Below are positions 8,662-19,106 of a DNA stretch of 64,000 bases, one piece after another. Under the pieces are notes generated by a model. That model saw only the letters and a list, made by a program, of their open reading frames with translations, searched no databases and had not been told where the DNA came from. Within the stretch, counting starts at the first letter, position 1; each line of letters begins with the position of its first letter. Position numbers and translations under genes: made by a program. This DNA is from Chitinivorax sp. B (GTDB taxonomy: Bacteria; Pseudomonadota; Gammaproteobacteria; Burkholderiales; SCOH01), in NCBI RefSeq assembly GCF_005503445.1, contig NZ_SCOH01000006.1, positions 1 to 64,000 of the forward strand, in the 5' to 3' direction.

Positions 8662-9109
8662 TTTCGCCCCTTGCATGACGGTTGATCTGACCGATATTTG
8701 CACTGAATTTGGCTATTGGATAGGTAGATCATCTCGTTACCACTGATAATCAATGTACTCAGGCACGCGAAGTCGACTAGATGACAAGCACAGCATTAGT
8801 GCCTCCAAAGTCAAGTGTGCGTATAGGCCAGACGTACAGGATGCCACAATCGCGGTGCTTTCCCTGCTGTGACTTACGTCAGCCATCAACAGATGTGAGA
8901 TTTAGGCTCAAATACATCACATGAACTCCAGAATTATGCAACACCGCCAACTAGCCTAAGTTCTCGTAAGGCAGTCGCCAACGCGTTATTGATATGCATG
9001 TCAGCAATTTTATTTCACTCATCATAGTGCATTTGCCTGCGGCATAACATTGCAAAACTGCATTTACCACTTGTTGGCCGGTAGGCAATTGGGAGACACA
9101 AAATGGGTT
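8662..9109. other. Intergenic, no gene seen
   Basis: Presumed promoter region for the leftward secreted-protein/cyclase pair and left junction of the decayed TonB receptor. Only short shadow frames are present. I see no signal peptide or plug domain for the receptor here, so its 5' half has been deleted rather than merely frameshifted. Confidence 0.4.
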
Positions 9110-10417
9110 CCTAGGTGTCGAGGAAAAGCGCGAAACAGCCGAGGTACGCAATGCGGCGGGGGACTTACCAATGGTGCGACCAATGTTGAGGATAAATCGG
9201 ATCGAATCGGACGCATGGCCGGGCGTTATGATGGAAAAACAAGCTGGGGTAGCTGGTACGCAAAGCTCGTGGTACAGCAAGGCCGGTCTGACAAAGACAA
9301 ATACATGACTGAATCCAATGGTGCCGGCGCCATCAATAAACACGTGCAGGAAGACGAAAGAATCCGGGAGGACCAGATTTACGCCGGCGCGGGCATTGCG
9401 CTTTACTTGGGCAAACATCTACTAAAAGCCGGTGTTGAACTCGACTACGACAAACGCAGGGTTGTCGCCGAAGCCAACAACATGACGACGCCGTTGTCAC
9501 TCAAAACACCAGGCGCCAATGACCTCTGCACCATCGAAGAGGTGACATCCATCCTCTATTTGCAAGACGAGTAGCGTATCACCGATGCCCATTGGCTGAC
9601 ATCCGGCATCCGTTACGAACGCATTGCACGCAATGCCACGGACCGTAACGGTCTGGCCGACATCGCGCCCAACCCGTCGATGCACTATCGCTGGGCTGTG
9701 GCCAATAACACCAACCTACGCGCAAGCATTGCGCAAACGTTCAGATTGCCCAAGTTCGACGACGTCAATCCGTGGGTTACCCAGGCAACAGGGGCTGGCG
9801 CTGGCGCTGGCACGCTGACAAACCTGGATAAGGGCGGCAATACCGAGCTGAAAGCCGAGCGGGCTACCGGCATTGAATTGGGGGTCGAGCTGTTCTTGTC
9901 AGACAATCGCGGTGTGGTCGGTTTCAATCTGTATGATCGCAAGGCCAGGGATTTCATCCAGAAAACCGCACGACAGGCAGGATTGCGTGCGCTTAGTCGA
10001 GCCCCCTTATAACGCAGGGCAGGCACGCTTCTGGGGAGCGGAACTGGATTGGTGCGTGCCCTTGTTGCGCAATGGCGCGTACGAGCTGACTTTCACCGGC
10101 AGCCATGCCGAAATGCGCGGCGAGGTATCCAAAGCCAGGACCGGTGGCAATGATGGCGTCAAAGACTTGCCGCCCCAGGTGACCAATGTGGGTTTGGACT
10201 GGCGCCATCATCCATCGAAATGGTCTGGCGGCGTCGCCATCAATCGTGCGCCGGCCTTTACAACAGATAGCCTGAATCCTGACGGGATCCGCGAAACCAA
10301 GCGTCGGAACGCGTCAACACTGCCAGGTTGAATGCCAACAGCGCCGTCAATGCGGCGGAATCCAAGGTTGAACACTCGAAGGCAACCGTCTTCATTGCAT
10401 TCGAGAGCCGTTTTTAA
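9110..10417 (+). pseudogene. TonB-dependent receptor, 5'-truncated and multiply broken
   Basis: Three consecutive frames spell the beta-barrel of an outer-membrane TonB-dependent receptor. EEKRETAEVRNAAG leads, after a frameshift, into GRYDGKTSWGSWYAKLVVQQ. An in-frame TAG at about 9572 separates LYLQDE from RITDAHWLTSGIRYE (relatives read DEWR). The segment ASIAQTFRLPKFDDVNP is characteristic of these barrels. Another shift near 9998 leads to GQARFWGAELDW, and a last one to a C-terminus ending TVFIAFESRF, the terminal Phe typical of outer-membrane proteins. Signal peptide, TonB box and plug are missing. Not functional. Confidence 0.75.
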
Positions 10418-10442
10418 ATCAGACGATAGCGGAGACCATGCA

Positions 10443-10933
10443 ATGAAACACACCATGCGCAACTGGCATACTGGGGGCAGCCTCGTCTTAGGACTGCCAC
10501 TGATGCTGGTCGGCTTGACTACGGGCTCGTGGGCGGTCGAGCTACGCAGTCATGTCAGCACCGGCTACCACGGCCGTCACAGTAAGGCGGTCGAGTACCT
10601 GAAGGTGGTAATGGAATCGCTCGACAATCCGGACAGACGGCGGGCTCGTCCTGTGCGCGGTGGCGGAGGCTTACGGGGGTTGAGTACGGTGGCAGCCGGG
10701 TCGCTTTTGAAGTGTTGCTGGCCAGCTTCAATTTGGCGCAGCCGGCGTTGATCCGCCTCGGGCAGCTGGTGTATTTTCTGGATGTGGGGGATTCCGCCCG
10801 CCGAGGCGATGGGCGTAGCATGTGTGCTGGCGGGGCTGCGCGACACCCTCGTCGACGACGATCAACTGCTTGCGGCCGCATCAGCATTATTTGACGGCAT
10901 ACAGGCCAGCTTCAATCAGGACACCAACTCAGT
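10443..10933 (+). pseudogene. Decayed short gene(s) between the receptor remnant and chrA
   Basis: An ATG at 10443 with GGAG upstream opens a clean signal peptide (hydrophobic SLVLGLPLMLVGLTTGSWAV), but the frame soon turns into low-complexity Arg/Gly-rich sequence, suggesting a frameshift. Farther on, a different frame (VLLASFNLAQPALIRLGQL) and then a third (MGVACVLAGLRDTLVDDD) look protein-like. The third frame ends in TGA overlapping the chrA start codon (ATGA), as in a translationally coupled pair. I read this as remnants of one or two genes and cannot name them. Confidence 0.35.
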
Positions 10934-12298
10934 ATGACCGCAACCGTTAAACACCCGGCCTCCACCGTCCCGGCCCCACCGACATTCATCAGCTTCTGGC
11001 AGGCCTTCCGGTTCTGGCTGAAGCTGGGCTTCATCAGCTTTGGCGGGCCTGCTGGCCAGATCGCCATCATGCACCAGGAATTGGTGGAACGCCGGCGCTG
11101 GATTTCCGAACGGCGCTTCCTGCATGCGCTCAATTATTGCATGCTGCTGCCCGGCCCCGAGGCACAGCAGTTGGCGACCTACATCGGCTGGCTGATGCAC
11201 AGAACTTGGGGCGGCATCGTGGCCGGCGCGTTGTTCGTGCTGCCGTCGTTGCTGATTCTGATCAGTCTATCATGGGTTTACATCGTTTGGGGGGACGTAC
11301 CGGTCGTGGCCGGCTTGTTCTACGGGATCAAGCCAGCAGTCACGGCCATCGTGTTGCAGGCGGCCCATCGTATCGGTTCCCGGGCGCTCAAGAACCATGG
11401 CTTATGGGTCATTGCCGCAGCGTCGTTCGTGGCCATATTTGCGCTGAATGTACCGTTTCCGATCATCGTCGCTGCGGCGGCGCTGACGGGGTACATTGGA
11501 GGGCGCGTGGCACCCCAGCTATTTCAGGCGGGCAGCGGTCATGGCCAGGCAGGGGCATGTTACGGACCGGCCCTGATCGATGATGACACCCCGACGCCGG
11601 TGCACGCGCGGTTTCGCTGGCGCAGGCTCGCCTGGGTGATCGGAATCGGCGCCGCACTTTGGCTTGTGCCCATGGGGTGGTTGGCGGCCAGGTATGGCTG
11701 GCAACACACGCTCACGCAGATGAGCTGGTTCTTCACCAAGGCCGCACTGCTGACCTTTGGCGGCGCCTACGCTGTATTACCTTATGTGTATCAAGGCGCG
11801 GTGACCCACTATGGCTGGCTCAGCGCCACTCAGATGATCGACGGTTTGGCTTTGGGCGAAACCACCCCCGGTCCGTTGATCATGGTGGTAGCGTTCGTGG
11901 GTTTCGTGGGCGGCTACGGCAAGGCCTTCTTCGGGTCAGATGCGATGCTATTGGCCGGCATAGTCGCCGCTTGCCTGGTGACCTGGTTTACCTTCCTGCC
12001 GTCTTTCCTGTTCATTCTGGCAGGCGGGCCGCTGGTCGAATCGACCCACGATGATCTCAAATTCACCGCGCCGTTGACTGCGATCACCGCGGCGGTCGTC
12101 GGCGTTGTGCTCAATCTGGCCTTGTTCTTTGGTTATCATGTGTTGTGGCCACAAGGTTTTACCGGCGCGGCTGACGGGTTTGCCGCGCTGATTGCAGCGG
12201 CGGCTGCAATCACCCTGTTTCGCTTCAAACGCAATGTGATTCATGTTATCGCGACCTGTGCGGTGGCGGGCCTGCTCCTAAAAACCATGCTACTGTGA
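10934..12298 (+). CDS. chrA: Chromate efflux transporter ChrA
   Basis: A 454-residue inner-membrane protein of the CHR family in the long two-domain form. The N-terminal half has FWLKLGFISFGGPAGQIAIM (~18-37), HQELVERRRWISERRF and LNYCMLLPGPEAQQLATYIG. The C-terminal half repeats the pattern with FFTKAALLTFGGAYAVLPYV, LALGETTPGPLIMVVAFVGF and a long hydrophobic end. The G-PGPE and FGGP motifs are the CHR-domain signatures. ChrA exports chromate from the cytoplasm, driven by the membrane potential. The start codon overlaps the stop of a decayed upstream frame. No chrB is visible nearby. Confidence 0.93.
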   Translation: MTATVKHPASTVPAPPTFISFWQAFRFWLKLGFISFGGPAGQIAIMHQELVERRRWISERRFLHALNYCMLLPGPEAQQLATYIGWLMHRTWGGIVAGALFVLPSLLILISLSWVYIVWGDVPVVAGLFYGIKPAVTAIVLQAAHRIGSRALKNHGLWVIAAASFVAIFALNVPFPIIVAAAALTGYIGGRVAPQLFQAGSGHGQAGACYGPALIDDDTPTPVHARFRWRRLAWVIGIGAALWLVPMGWLAARYGWQHTLTQMSWFFTKAALLTFGGAYAVLPYVYQGAVTHYGWLSATQMIDGLALGETTPGPLIMVVAFVGFVGGYGKAFFGSDAMLLAGIVAACLVTWFTFLPSFLFILAGGPLVESTHDDLKFTAPLTAITAAVVGVVLNLALFFGYHVLWPQGFTGAADGFAALIAAAAAITLFRFKRNVIHVIATCAVAGLLLKTMLL

Positions 12299-12505
12299 GG
12301 AACATAGCTCCCTTTGCGATGCCAGACGGCGATCGCTATGACATGTTGCAGCAGCAACAGCTGTCATCGGCACTGTCAAGTTGCTTCACGCATAACGTAC
12401 TAAGGAAAGGCAAGCCGAGACGCATCATTGGTCACCATGTATGGACTGAGTATGGGTTTAGTTGACACCGGCACATGCGGCCGATGGCCTGGAGCAGACT
12501 GAAGC

Positions 12506-13564
12506 ATGAAGAAATTGGATTGTTCCGGGGCGGTCTTGGCTGCCTTGGCGGCGGCTGTGTTATTTGGCGGCAGTACGCCGTTTGCCAAGCTACTGGTGGG
12601 CGAGCTGTCCCCGTTCATGCTGGCCGGCTTACTGTACTTGGGGAGCGGGATTGGGTTGGGCATCGTGCGCCTGGGTCGAGACCGGCGTTGGCAGCGGCCT
12701 GATCTACTTGCTGGCGAATGGCCTTGGCTGCTTAGTGCCATCGCCTTTGGCGGGGTGCTGGGGCCGCTGCTATTGATGATTGGGTTGGCCCATACCAGTG
12801 CTGCGACCGCTTCATTGCTGCTGAATCTGGAGGCAGTGCTGACTGCGGCATTGGCCTGGGGGGTGTTTCAGGAAAATGCCGATCGACGCATTGTCGTGGG
12901 CATGCTGCTGATCGTTGCTGGCGGGGTGGCGTTATCGTGGACTGACGCGGGCACGACAACCGCCGGGTGGGTGGGGCCGCTGGCCATTGCCGGCGCCTGC
13001 TTGGCCTGGGCTATTGACAACAACCTGACTCGTCGGGTTTCCGCTTCGGATGCGTTGTTTATCGCCAGCAGCAAAGGACTGGTGGCCGGTAGCGTGAATA
13101 CCGGCTTGGGGTGGTTGCTAGGCGCTCCCTTGCCAGATGTCGACGTGGCCGTGTCCGCCATGGTGATTGGCTTGCTGGGTTATGGCGTCAGTCTGGTTCT
13201 GTTTGTGGTGGCCCTGCGTGGCCTGGGCAGCGCACGAACCGGTGCCTACTTCTCGACAGCCCCATTTATTGGTGCGGCCATTGCGATTGTGGCATTAGGT
13301 GAGGCAACCTCGTTTGGTTTCTGGCTAGCGGCGACATTGATGGGTATGGGCGTCTGGTTACACCTGACCGAGCGGCATGACCATGAGCACCAGCACGAAG
13401 CCCAGTTTCATAGCCATCGTCACACCCATGATGAGCATCACCAACATGACCATGACTTTGCATGGGATGGCTCAAAACCGCATACCCACCCACATCAGCA
13501 CCTGCCATTACGGCATTCGCATGCGCACTATCCGGACATCCATCATCGGCATCGCCACGGCTAA
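12506..13564 (+). CDS. DMT-superfamily (EamA) exporter with a His-rich C-terminal tail
   Basis: 352 residues with about ten membrane helices forming two EamA repeats. The first starts VLAALAAAVLFGGSTPFAKL and the second around GPLAIAGACLAWAIDNNLTR. EamA transporters are usually ~290-300 aa; here an extra ~60-residue hydrophilic tail follows the last helix. It is packed with histidines (HDHEHQHEAQFHSHRHTHDE, then HPHQH and HHRHRHG), more like metal-transporter loops. The body suggests export of a metabolite or drug. The tail suggests binding of Zn, Ni, Co or Cu, but whether a metal is the substrate, a sensor signal or buffered cannot be told. Neighbouring chrA makes a metal-stress role plausible. 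Confidence 0.85.
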   Translation: MKKLDCSGAVLAALAAAVLFGGSTPFAKLLVGELSPFMLAGLLYLGSGIGLGIVRLGRDRRWQRPDLLAGEWPWLLSAIAFGGVLGPLLLMIGLAHTSAATASLLLNLEAVLTAALAWGVFQENADRRIVVGMLLIVAGGVALSWTDAGTTTAGWVGPLAIAGACLAWAIDNNLTRRVSASDALFIASSKGLVAGSVNTGLGWLLGAPLPDVDVAVSAMVIGLLGYGVSLVLFVVALRGLGSARTGAYFSTAPFIGAAIAIVALGEATSFGFWLAATLMGMGVWLHLTERHDHEHQHEAQFHSHRHTHDEHHQHDHDFAWDGSKPHTHPHQHLPLRHSHAHYPDIHHRHRHG

Positions 13565-13591
13565 TGGATACGCCGCAAGGTAGGCGGGCAG

Positions 13592-14065
13592 TCAGACAGG
13601 CCACCACCAGAGCAGTGCACCGGTCATCACCAGATAGCGGGCGAACTTGCCAATCGCCATGTACAGTACACATGACCAGAACGGCAACCGCAGCCAACCG
13701 GCCACCGCACACAGTGGATCGCCAAAGACCGGCAGCCAAGCCAGCAGGCAGGCTTTGGTGCCAAATCGGGCGAACCAGCGCAAGGCACGAGCGTCAGGTG
13801 GCGGGTGATGACGTACCCGCTCATAGGTCCGCTCGGCAGCGGCACCCATCCACCAAGTCAGCGCGCCACCGAGCGTGTTACCCGCCGTGGCCACCAGCAT
13901 GGCAGGCCAGAACAGCGCAGGGTTCAGCTGGATCAAGCCGAATACGGCCGGCTCCGAGCCCATGGGCAGCAAGGTGGCAGAAAGAAAGGCCATCACGAAT
14001 ACAGTACTCAGCCCATACTGCGGTAAGGCCAGGGTGGTGAGCAGTGCGCTCAGCCAGGCTTCCAT
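13592..14065 (-). CDS. YqaA-family (VTT/SNARE-associated) small membrane protein
   Basis: About 157 residues with four to five hydrophobic segments. The features are the YqaA/DedA-like LSATLLPMGSEPAVFGLIQL at ~30-50, then VATAGNTLGGALTWWMGAAA and a C-terminal WLPVFGDPLCAVAGWLRLPF. YqaA proteins are short relatives of DedA flippase/transport proteins; their substrate is unknown. The ATG at 14065 is preferred to an in-frame GTG (14074). It lies 62 bases downstream of the CBS/CorC gene on the same strand, so they may be co-transcribed. It converges with the DMT exporter gene 27 bases away. Confidence 0.8.
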   Translation of the reverse strand: MEAWLSALLTTLALPQYGLSTVFVMAFLSATLLPMGSEPAVFGLIQLNPALFWPAMLVATAGNTLGGALTWWMGAAAERTYERVRHHPPPDARALRWFARFGTKACLLAWLPVFGDPLCAVAGWLRLPFWSCVLYMAIGKFARYLVMTGALLWWWPV

Positions 14066-14127
14066 GACGCCCACCGGTCAGCCACCTCTCGGCGCTACCC
14101 GGAAGCAATGCAAGCGCCAGTCCATTA

Positions 14128-15438
14128 TCAGTGATTGCCATGGATGGATGGGACCTCCATGGCGAGGGGTGTCGCCAGTACTTTGTCGATGCGTTTCTCG
14201 TCCATGTCCACCACTTCAAAACGCCAGCCATGCCAATCCACATCGTCACCGGTCGCGGGCAGACGGCCCAGTAGTAACATGACCATGCCACTCAGTGTGT
14301 GATAACGCCCCCTGCCCTCCTCTGGCACCACCTTGAGCGCCAGCCGGTCTTTCATCTCCGGGATCGGGATTGCTCCATCCAGTAACCAGGAGCCATCCCC
14401 CCGTTGCACCGCCCAAGCGTCATCCGCATTGCGCGGCGTAAATTCGCCGGTGACTGCTTCCAGCAGGTCCTGCAAGGTGACGATGCCTTCGATCTCACCA
14501 TATTCGTCGACGACGAATACCATCTGCATGGTATTGGTGCGAAATTGCTCCAATAACTCCATGCCATTGAGCGTTTCCGGGACATACACGCTGGGGTGTA
14601 GATTGGCAGTGAAGTCGGGAATTTCACCCTTGGCCACAAAAGTGAGCGCCTGTTTGGCATGGATCACACCCAGCACATGATTGAGTCCGCCATCGCATAC
14701 CGGGAAGCGGGCGTGTTCCGATTCGATCAACCGTTGCAGATTGTCGGCTGGTGGTCGCTGAACGTCGAGGTAGACGATGTCCGAACGCGGGATCATCAGC
14801 GAACCGAGCTTACGGTCGTCCAGCCGGAACACGTTGCGAACCATCTCGTGCTGATGCTGTTCGATGACCCCGGCTTCGGAGCCTTCTTCCAGCATGGCGT
14901 GGATCTCCTCCTCGGTGACGCCGGCCGGCAACCCCTGTCTGACGCCCATCAAACTCAGCAAGGTGTGGGTCGACACGGTCAGCAGCACCACGAACGGGCG
15001 GGTGAGCAGCGCCAATACCTGCATGGGGTGTGCTACCAAGCGAGCCACCCGTTCTGGGTTGAGTTGCCCCAGCCGTTTAGGGACCAGTTCACCAATGACG
15101 ATCGAGATGTACGTTACCACGATCACCACAGTGGCAGTGGCGCCCAAGCTAGCGGCTGGTTCCGACATCCCCAATGATTGCAGCCAGTCCGAGAAGGGGG
15201 CGGCCAGCACTGCCTCACCAACAATTCCGCTCAGGATGCCAATCGAGGTAATGCCGATCTGGATGGTGGACAGGAACTTGGTGGGGTCTTCACCGAGTTG
15301 CAAGGCGACCACTGCTGCCTGGTCACCGTCAGCAGCCAGTTTCATCAGTCGGGCCTTGCGGGCCGTGACCAGGGCGATTTCTGACATGGCAAAGATGCCA
15401 TTCAACATGATCAGACCAAACAGGATCAAGGCTTCCAT
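14128..15438 (-). CDS. DUF21-CBS-CorC/HlyC membrane protein
   Basis: 436 residues from the ATG at 15438, which has AGGA 9 bases upstream; the frame is open farther upstream but without a ribosome site. Order: N-terminal DUF21/CNNM membrane domain (IMLNGIFAMSEIALVTARKA to ~190), then a tandem CBS module (MIPRSDIVYLDVQRP near 210; VFVVDEYGEIEGIVTLQDLL near 310), then a C-terminal CorC/HlyC transporter-associated domain (DGSWLLDGAIPIPEMKDRL to the end). The E(M)VRNVFRLDDRKLGSLMIPR linker is a family hallmark. Members have been linked to Mg/Co efflux or polyamine export. The yqaA gene follows on the same strand. Confidence 0.88.
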   Translation of the reverse strand: MEALILFGLIMLNGIFAMSEIALVTARKARLMKLAADGDQAAVVALQLGEDPTKFLSTIQIGITSIGILSGIVGEAVLAAPFSDWLQSLGMSEPAASLGATATVVIVVTYISIVIGELVPKRLGQLNPERVARLVAHPMQVLALLTRPFVVLLTVSTHTLLSLMGVRQGLPAGVTEEEIHAMLEEGSEAGVIEQHQHEMVRNVFRLDDRKLGSLMIPRSDIVYLDVQRPPADNLQRLIESEHARFPVCDGGLNHVLGVIHAKQALTFVAKGEIPDFTANLHPSVYVPETLNGMELLEQFRTNTMQMVFVVDEYGEIEGIVTLQDLLEAVTGEFTPRNADDAWAVQRGDGSWLLDGAIPIPEMKDRLALKVVPEEGRGRYHTLSGMVMLLLGRLPATGDDVDWHGWRFEVVDMDEKRIDKVLATPLAMEVPSIHGNH

Positions 15439-16921
15439 GATTGTATTCCTGGCAGGCAGTGCATGTAATACGGCCAGCGATGTGATCGGTCGGCCAGATG
15501 GGTACAGGTCGGCAAGTCGACCAGTTGAGTCACTGGTGAGGTAGGCCAATGGAAGTAAAGGGGAAGTTCCTGACAACATCGACAACTGGGACTGTCCATA
15601 AAGGACCGGGTGCAACCCGGAATTTCCTCGCAACGTTGCGGAACTTCATGCTACGAAACCGGCTTATCGATGTCAACGGCGCGGCACGGTAAAGATGTCC
15701 TTTGGGTCATTCGGCACCAGAATTCAATGGAGAAAGATACTGTCAAACAATCGCAGTACATCTTTATCGACTCACTCGGCAGCTCTATCACAATGAATCA
15801 CGACAACAAGCGCTAATCCGCGGTGTAGGCGGCGCAAGCCGCCTACACCGAATCGGACCATTGCCTAGCGAGGCTACATGGGACGACTTGGCCAGGCTGG
15901 GCTAGGCAACTTACAGACCCATGCTGGCCAGCATCAGGAAGGTGGCAAACAGCACAAAATGGGTCAGGCCCTCGATGGCCGCCAGTCCCAGAATGGCATT
16001 GATGTCCAGCATCACGGCGGAATACGGGATGCAACACGTTGCATGGCCAGCCAGTAGCAAGGCCGCCGGAACCGCCCCGCGCCCATATCGGCAAGCCGGA
16101 ATAGGCCTCAATCGCCAACTGTAAAAGTGATTGAACCGGTTGTCTGCTGGCAGGCGCGAGACCGGTCAACCACGATCAGCAGCAACGACAAAGTAACCCT
16201 CGCCAGCCCCACATAACTCAAGTTGGTCGCCAATGGCACAGGTCTAATGCTCAAAGATGGCAACAGCACCATTTGCTGCCAGAAGGCGGCGGTGCTCAGG
16301 GCCACCCTGACGCAGCAGCTGGGGCCGATGGGGGTACAACATGTAGCACCGCCGCCACTACAAAGCAATTTGGCGGTCTGCCCGCTCAAGTTGACGGATG
16401 CCACCGCCAGAGGGCTATCTGCACGGCAGATACGGGCTGAAGCCGAGGAACCAGTACGTGAGTCGTCGCATGCGAGCAGGCTGGAAGTTTCGCAAACTGG
16501 ACGACGCGATCGGCAATTACATTCAGGTGCTGTGGCTCCCAAAAATCTTCGGCGAGTGGTTCCTCGACGTTTGGAAGCTGTATCTGTGTCCGCTACACGC
16601 GGCGCCCAAGGCGCACCCGTTCGCCTCTGTGGTATGACATGGGCCAGATCAAGGCAAGCCACTGTCAATGGACGCTTTCATCCGGCCACCAGCGCACAGT
16701 GCACCGTATTGGCCTCGACGCCGCCAGGCTGAATGAGACGACCGCTCGCGGCCACCCCCATGCCTACGGGCAGTGATACGGGAATCCCTGCCGACCTTCA
16801 AACAGTTATTGCTGCCAAGAATGCAGACGGATTTTTATTGAGAGCCCGAAGTCCAAGCGATCGCGTAAGCACGCCTTCACTCCCCCGTGATCGACACGTC
16901 AGCAAAGTGAAGGGCGTGCTG
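15439..16921. other. 1.5-kb region without a convincing gene
   Basis: Several short frames overlap on both strands, none with a good ribosome site or known domain. Minus-strand peptides around 15911-16111 (VMLDINAILGLAAIEGLTHF) and 16108-16330 (LSYVGLARVTLSLLLIVVD), and a Trp-rich plus-strand peptide at 16398-16637, look partly protein-like. They could be remnants of a decayed membrane-protein locus. A 13-bp perfect hairpin is at 15821-15850. Confidence 0.4.
15821..15850. repeat. REP-like palindrome, 13-bp stem with GCAA tetraloop
   Basis: cggtgtaggcggc pairs perfectly with gccgcctacaccg around a GCAA loop, which on RNA is a GNRA tetraloop. There is no T-tract, so it is not a classical terminator. 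It resembles repetitive extragenic palindromes or a stable 3'-end hairpin. I do not see a second copy in the window. Confidence 0.55.
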
Positions 16922-17692
16922 TCAGCGGGCTCCGTCGCGATTCGCCGATGGTGTTATATGCAGCAATTCCATGAAGTCGCCAGGCACCGGGAAAACGATG
17001 GTATTGGACTTGTCGCCCGCGATACCTGTCAGGGTCTGCAAGTAGCGTAACTGCATGGCCTGAGGCCTGCTGGCGAGGATGTCAGCCGCTGCCAACAGCT
17101 TTTCCGACGCTTGCAATTCCCCCTCGGCGTGAATGACCTTGGCACGTCGCTCACGCTCCGCTTCGGCCTGTCTGGCGATGGCGCGGACCATGGATTCGTC
17201 GATATCGACATGCTTGATCTCGACATTGGAAACCTTGATACCCCAGGCATCGGTCTGGGCATCCAGCGCTGACTGGATATCCTGATTGAGGGTTTCGCGC
17301 TCGGCAAGCATCTGATCCAGCTCGTGCTTACCCAGCACTGAGCGTAGAGTGGTTTGCGCGAGCTGGCTGGTGGCGGCCATGAAATCCTCCACCTGTAAGA
17401 TGCACTTAGCCGGATCGACGACGCGGAAATACACCACTGCGTTCACTTTTACCGAGACATTATCACGCGAGATGACGTCCTGACTTGGCACGTCGAACAC
17501 GACCGTGCGCAGCCCCACCCGTACCATCTGCTGGATACCGGGCAACACCATCACCAGACCAGGTCCCTTCACCCGCCAGAACCGGCCAAGCATGAACACC
17601 ACGCCGCGTTCATACTCACGCAGAATGCGGAAGCTCGACGACAATAACAGCACAATAACCAACACGACCATCAGACCACCGAGCTCAAACAT
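16922..17692 (-). CDS. Slipin (stomatin/SPFH band-7 family)
   Basis: 256 residues: one N-terminal membrane helix ([20 protein letters not shown], ~4-24) followed by the SPFH/band-7 domain ([43 protein letters not shown]). A coiled-coil rich in Ala/Glu/Arg follows ([19 protein letters not shown]) and a C-terminal oligomerisation segment. Slipins form membrane microdomain scaffolds. The start overlaps the end of the upstream NfeD-protease gene by 8 bases. In prokaryotes this pair forms the conserved STOPP operon, in which the NfeD protease cleaves the slipin C-terminus. Confidence 0.92.
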   Translation of the reverse strand: MFELGGLMVVLVIVLLLSSSFRILREYERGVVFMLGRFWRVKGPGLVMVLPGIQQMVRVGLRTVVFDVPSQDVISRDNVSVKVNAVVYFRVVDPAKCILQVEDFMAATSQLAQTTLRSVLGKHELDQMLAERETLNQDIQSALDAQTDAWGIKVSNVEIKHVDIDESMVRAIARQAEAERERRAKVIHAEGELQASEKLLAAADILASRPQAMQLRYLQTLTGIAGDKSNTIVFPVPGDFMELLHITPSANRDGAR

Positions 17693-19106
17693 CGTTGCCC
17701 TCCTTTTGGGGATTGATCGGTTCCACGGCCAGGGTCAAACCATGCCGCATGACGACCCTGATCTTTGTGCCACGCACCAAGGGTACCTGGCTTTGTACGC
17801 GCCACGTCTCACCCTGTATGCGCGCCCAGCCGCCGCTTTCGCCCGGGGCGATATTATCCAGGGTCTCACCCTCACTACCGGCGAGCGACTCGTCACCGGT
17901 GAGGACGGGCCGCTGCCGTGCTCGCAGCGCCAATGCACCGATGGCAAAGCTGAACAGCGCCGAGACACCGGCCAGCGGCGCAATCAGCACCAGGGAAACC
18001 CCATAATCAGGTAGGTCGGTATCGATCAACATCACTGAACCGAGCACGAAGGCAACAATCCCACCCATGCCCAGCGTACCGAAGCTGGGCAAAAACGCCT
18101 CTGCCACCATCATGGTGATGCCCAGTATGAGCAATGCCAAGCCGACGTAGTTAACTGGCATCAGTTGCAATGCGAACAGCGCCAGTAACAAGCAGATGCC
18201 GCCAACCACACCAGGGAGCAGCATCCCGGGGCTCATGAATTCATAAATCAGGCCATAGATGCCCAGCAGCAGTAGGATATAGGCGACGCTCGGCTCACCG
18301 ATGACGGCGAGCAAGCGGGTGCGCCAATCCTGTTCCACGCGGGTAACGGCCAATTCGGCAAGGCTCAATGTTATGTCCGCTTTGCCCATTGCGACTTTGC
18401 GGCCGTGAAGTTGTTTGAGTAGGTCAGCCAGGTCAATGGCGATGACGTCAATCACTCGTTCCTGCAATGCGGCCTCAGCGGACAGGCTCTTGGCTTCGCG
18501 TACTGCACGTTCCGCCCAGGCTGCATTGCGTCCACGCAACTCCGCCAGGCCGCGGATGTAGGCGGCGGCATCATTGACTGCCTTATTGGTCTTGGCATCC
18601 GGCAATGGGGGAGCAGACTTTTCCGCTTGCTTGTCTGGCGGCTTACCTGGGGCACCAGCCGGCATCAGTTCCACCGGCGTTGCCGCACCCAGATTGGTGG
18701 CTGGTGCCATGGCGGCAACATGGCTGGCATAAAGTATGTAAGTACCAGCGCTGGCCGCGCGTGCACCGGGTGGTGAAACGTAAGTGGCCACTGGCGTATC
18801 GGATGCCAGGATGGCCTTGATAATGTCACGCATCGACGTATCGAGACCACCAGGCGTGTCCAGTTCGATCACTACCAGACGGGCGTGTGCCGCATTCGCT
18901 TTGTCGATACCACGCACCAGGTAATCCGCGCTAGCCGGGCCAATGGTGCCTTGCACCGTCAACACCTGGATACCCGCCAGCGTGGGCAAGCTGATCAACA
19001 GGCCAATCGAACACCACAACAGACGGCCAGCCCTCACGATGAGCGCTAACAGACTATTCACACAGCCTGTCTTGGCGTACGGGCCGCTTACCCGTCGTGG
19101 CATCAT
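17685..19106 (-). CDS. NfeD-family membrane serine protease (long form)
   Basis: 473 residues. After a signal peptide comes a ClpP/SppA-like serine protease domain. It has [18 protein letters not shown] at ~83-100, the catalytic-Ser segment [13 protein letters not shown] at ~120-132, and [13 protein letters not shown], where homologues carry the catalytic Lys. Four to five membrane helices follow (~240-390; [18 protein letters not shown]) and a C-terminal soluble NfeD OB-fold domain. This is the long NfeD1b type. The ATG at 19106 is chosen because AAGGA lies ~10 bases upstream; a TTG at 19112 also opens the frame. The next gene is the slipin, the expected substrate and partner. Confidence 0.9.
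   Translation of the reverse strand: MMPRRVSGPYAKTGCVNSLLALIVRAGRLLWCSIGLLISLPTLAGIQVLTVQGTIGPASADYLVRGIDKANAAHARLVVIELDTPGGLDTSMRDIIKAILASDTPVATYVSPPGARAASAGTYILYASHVAAMAPATNLGAATPVELMPAGAPGKPPDKQAEKSAPPLPDAKTNKAVNDAAAYIRGLAELRGRNAAWAERAVREAKSLSAEAALQERVIDVIAIDLADLLKQLHGRKVAMGKADITLSLAELAVTRVEQDWRTRLLAVIGEPSVAYILLLLGIYGLIYEFMSPGMLLPGVVGGICLLLALFALQLMPVNYVGLALLILGITMMVAEAFLPSFGTLGMGGIVAFVLGSVMLIDTDLPDYGVSLVLIAPLAGVSALFSFAIGALALRARQRPVLTGDESLAGSEGETLDNIAPGESGGWARIQGETWRVQSQVPLVRGTKIRVVMRHGLTLAVEPINPQKEGNDV

Noticed and set aside
9110-10417. TAG in the receptor gene as possible recoded codon (pyrrolysine-like)
   Set aside because: The receptor also lacks its 5' half and has at least three frameshifts, so ordinary decay explains the stop.
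16108-16668. 186-codon minus-strand frame in the coding desert
   Set aside because: Starts with low-complexity Arg/Thr/Ser sequence, lacks a ribosome site and has only a short hydrophobic end; noted in the region entry instead.
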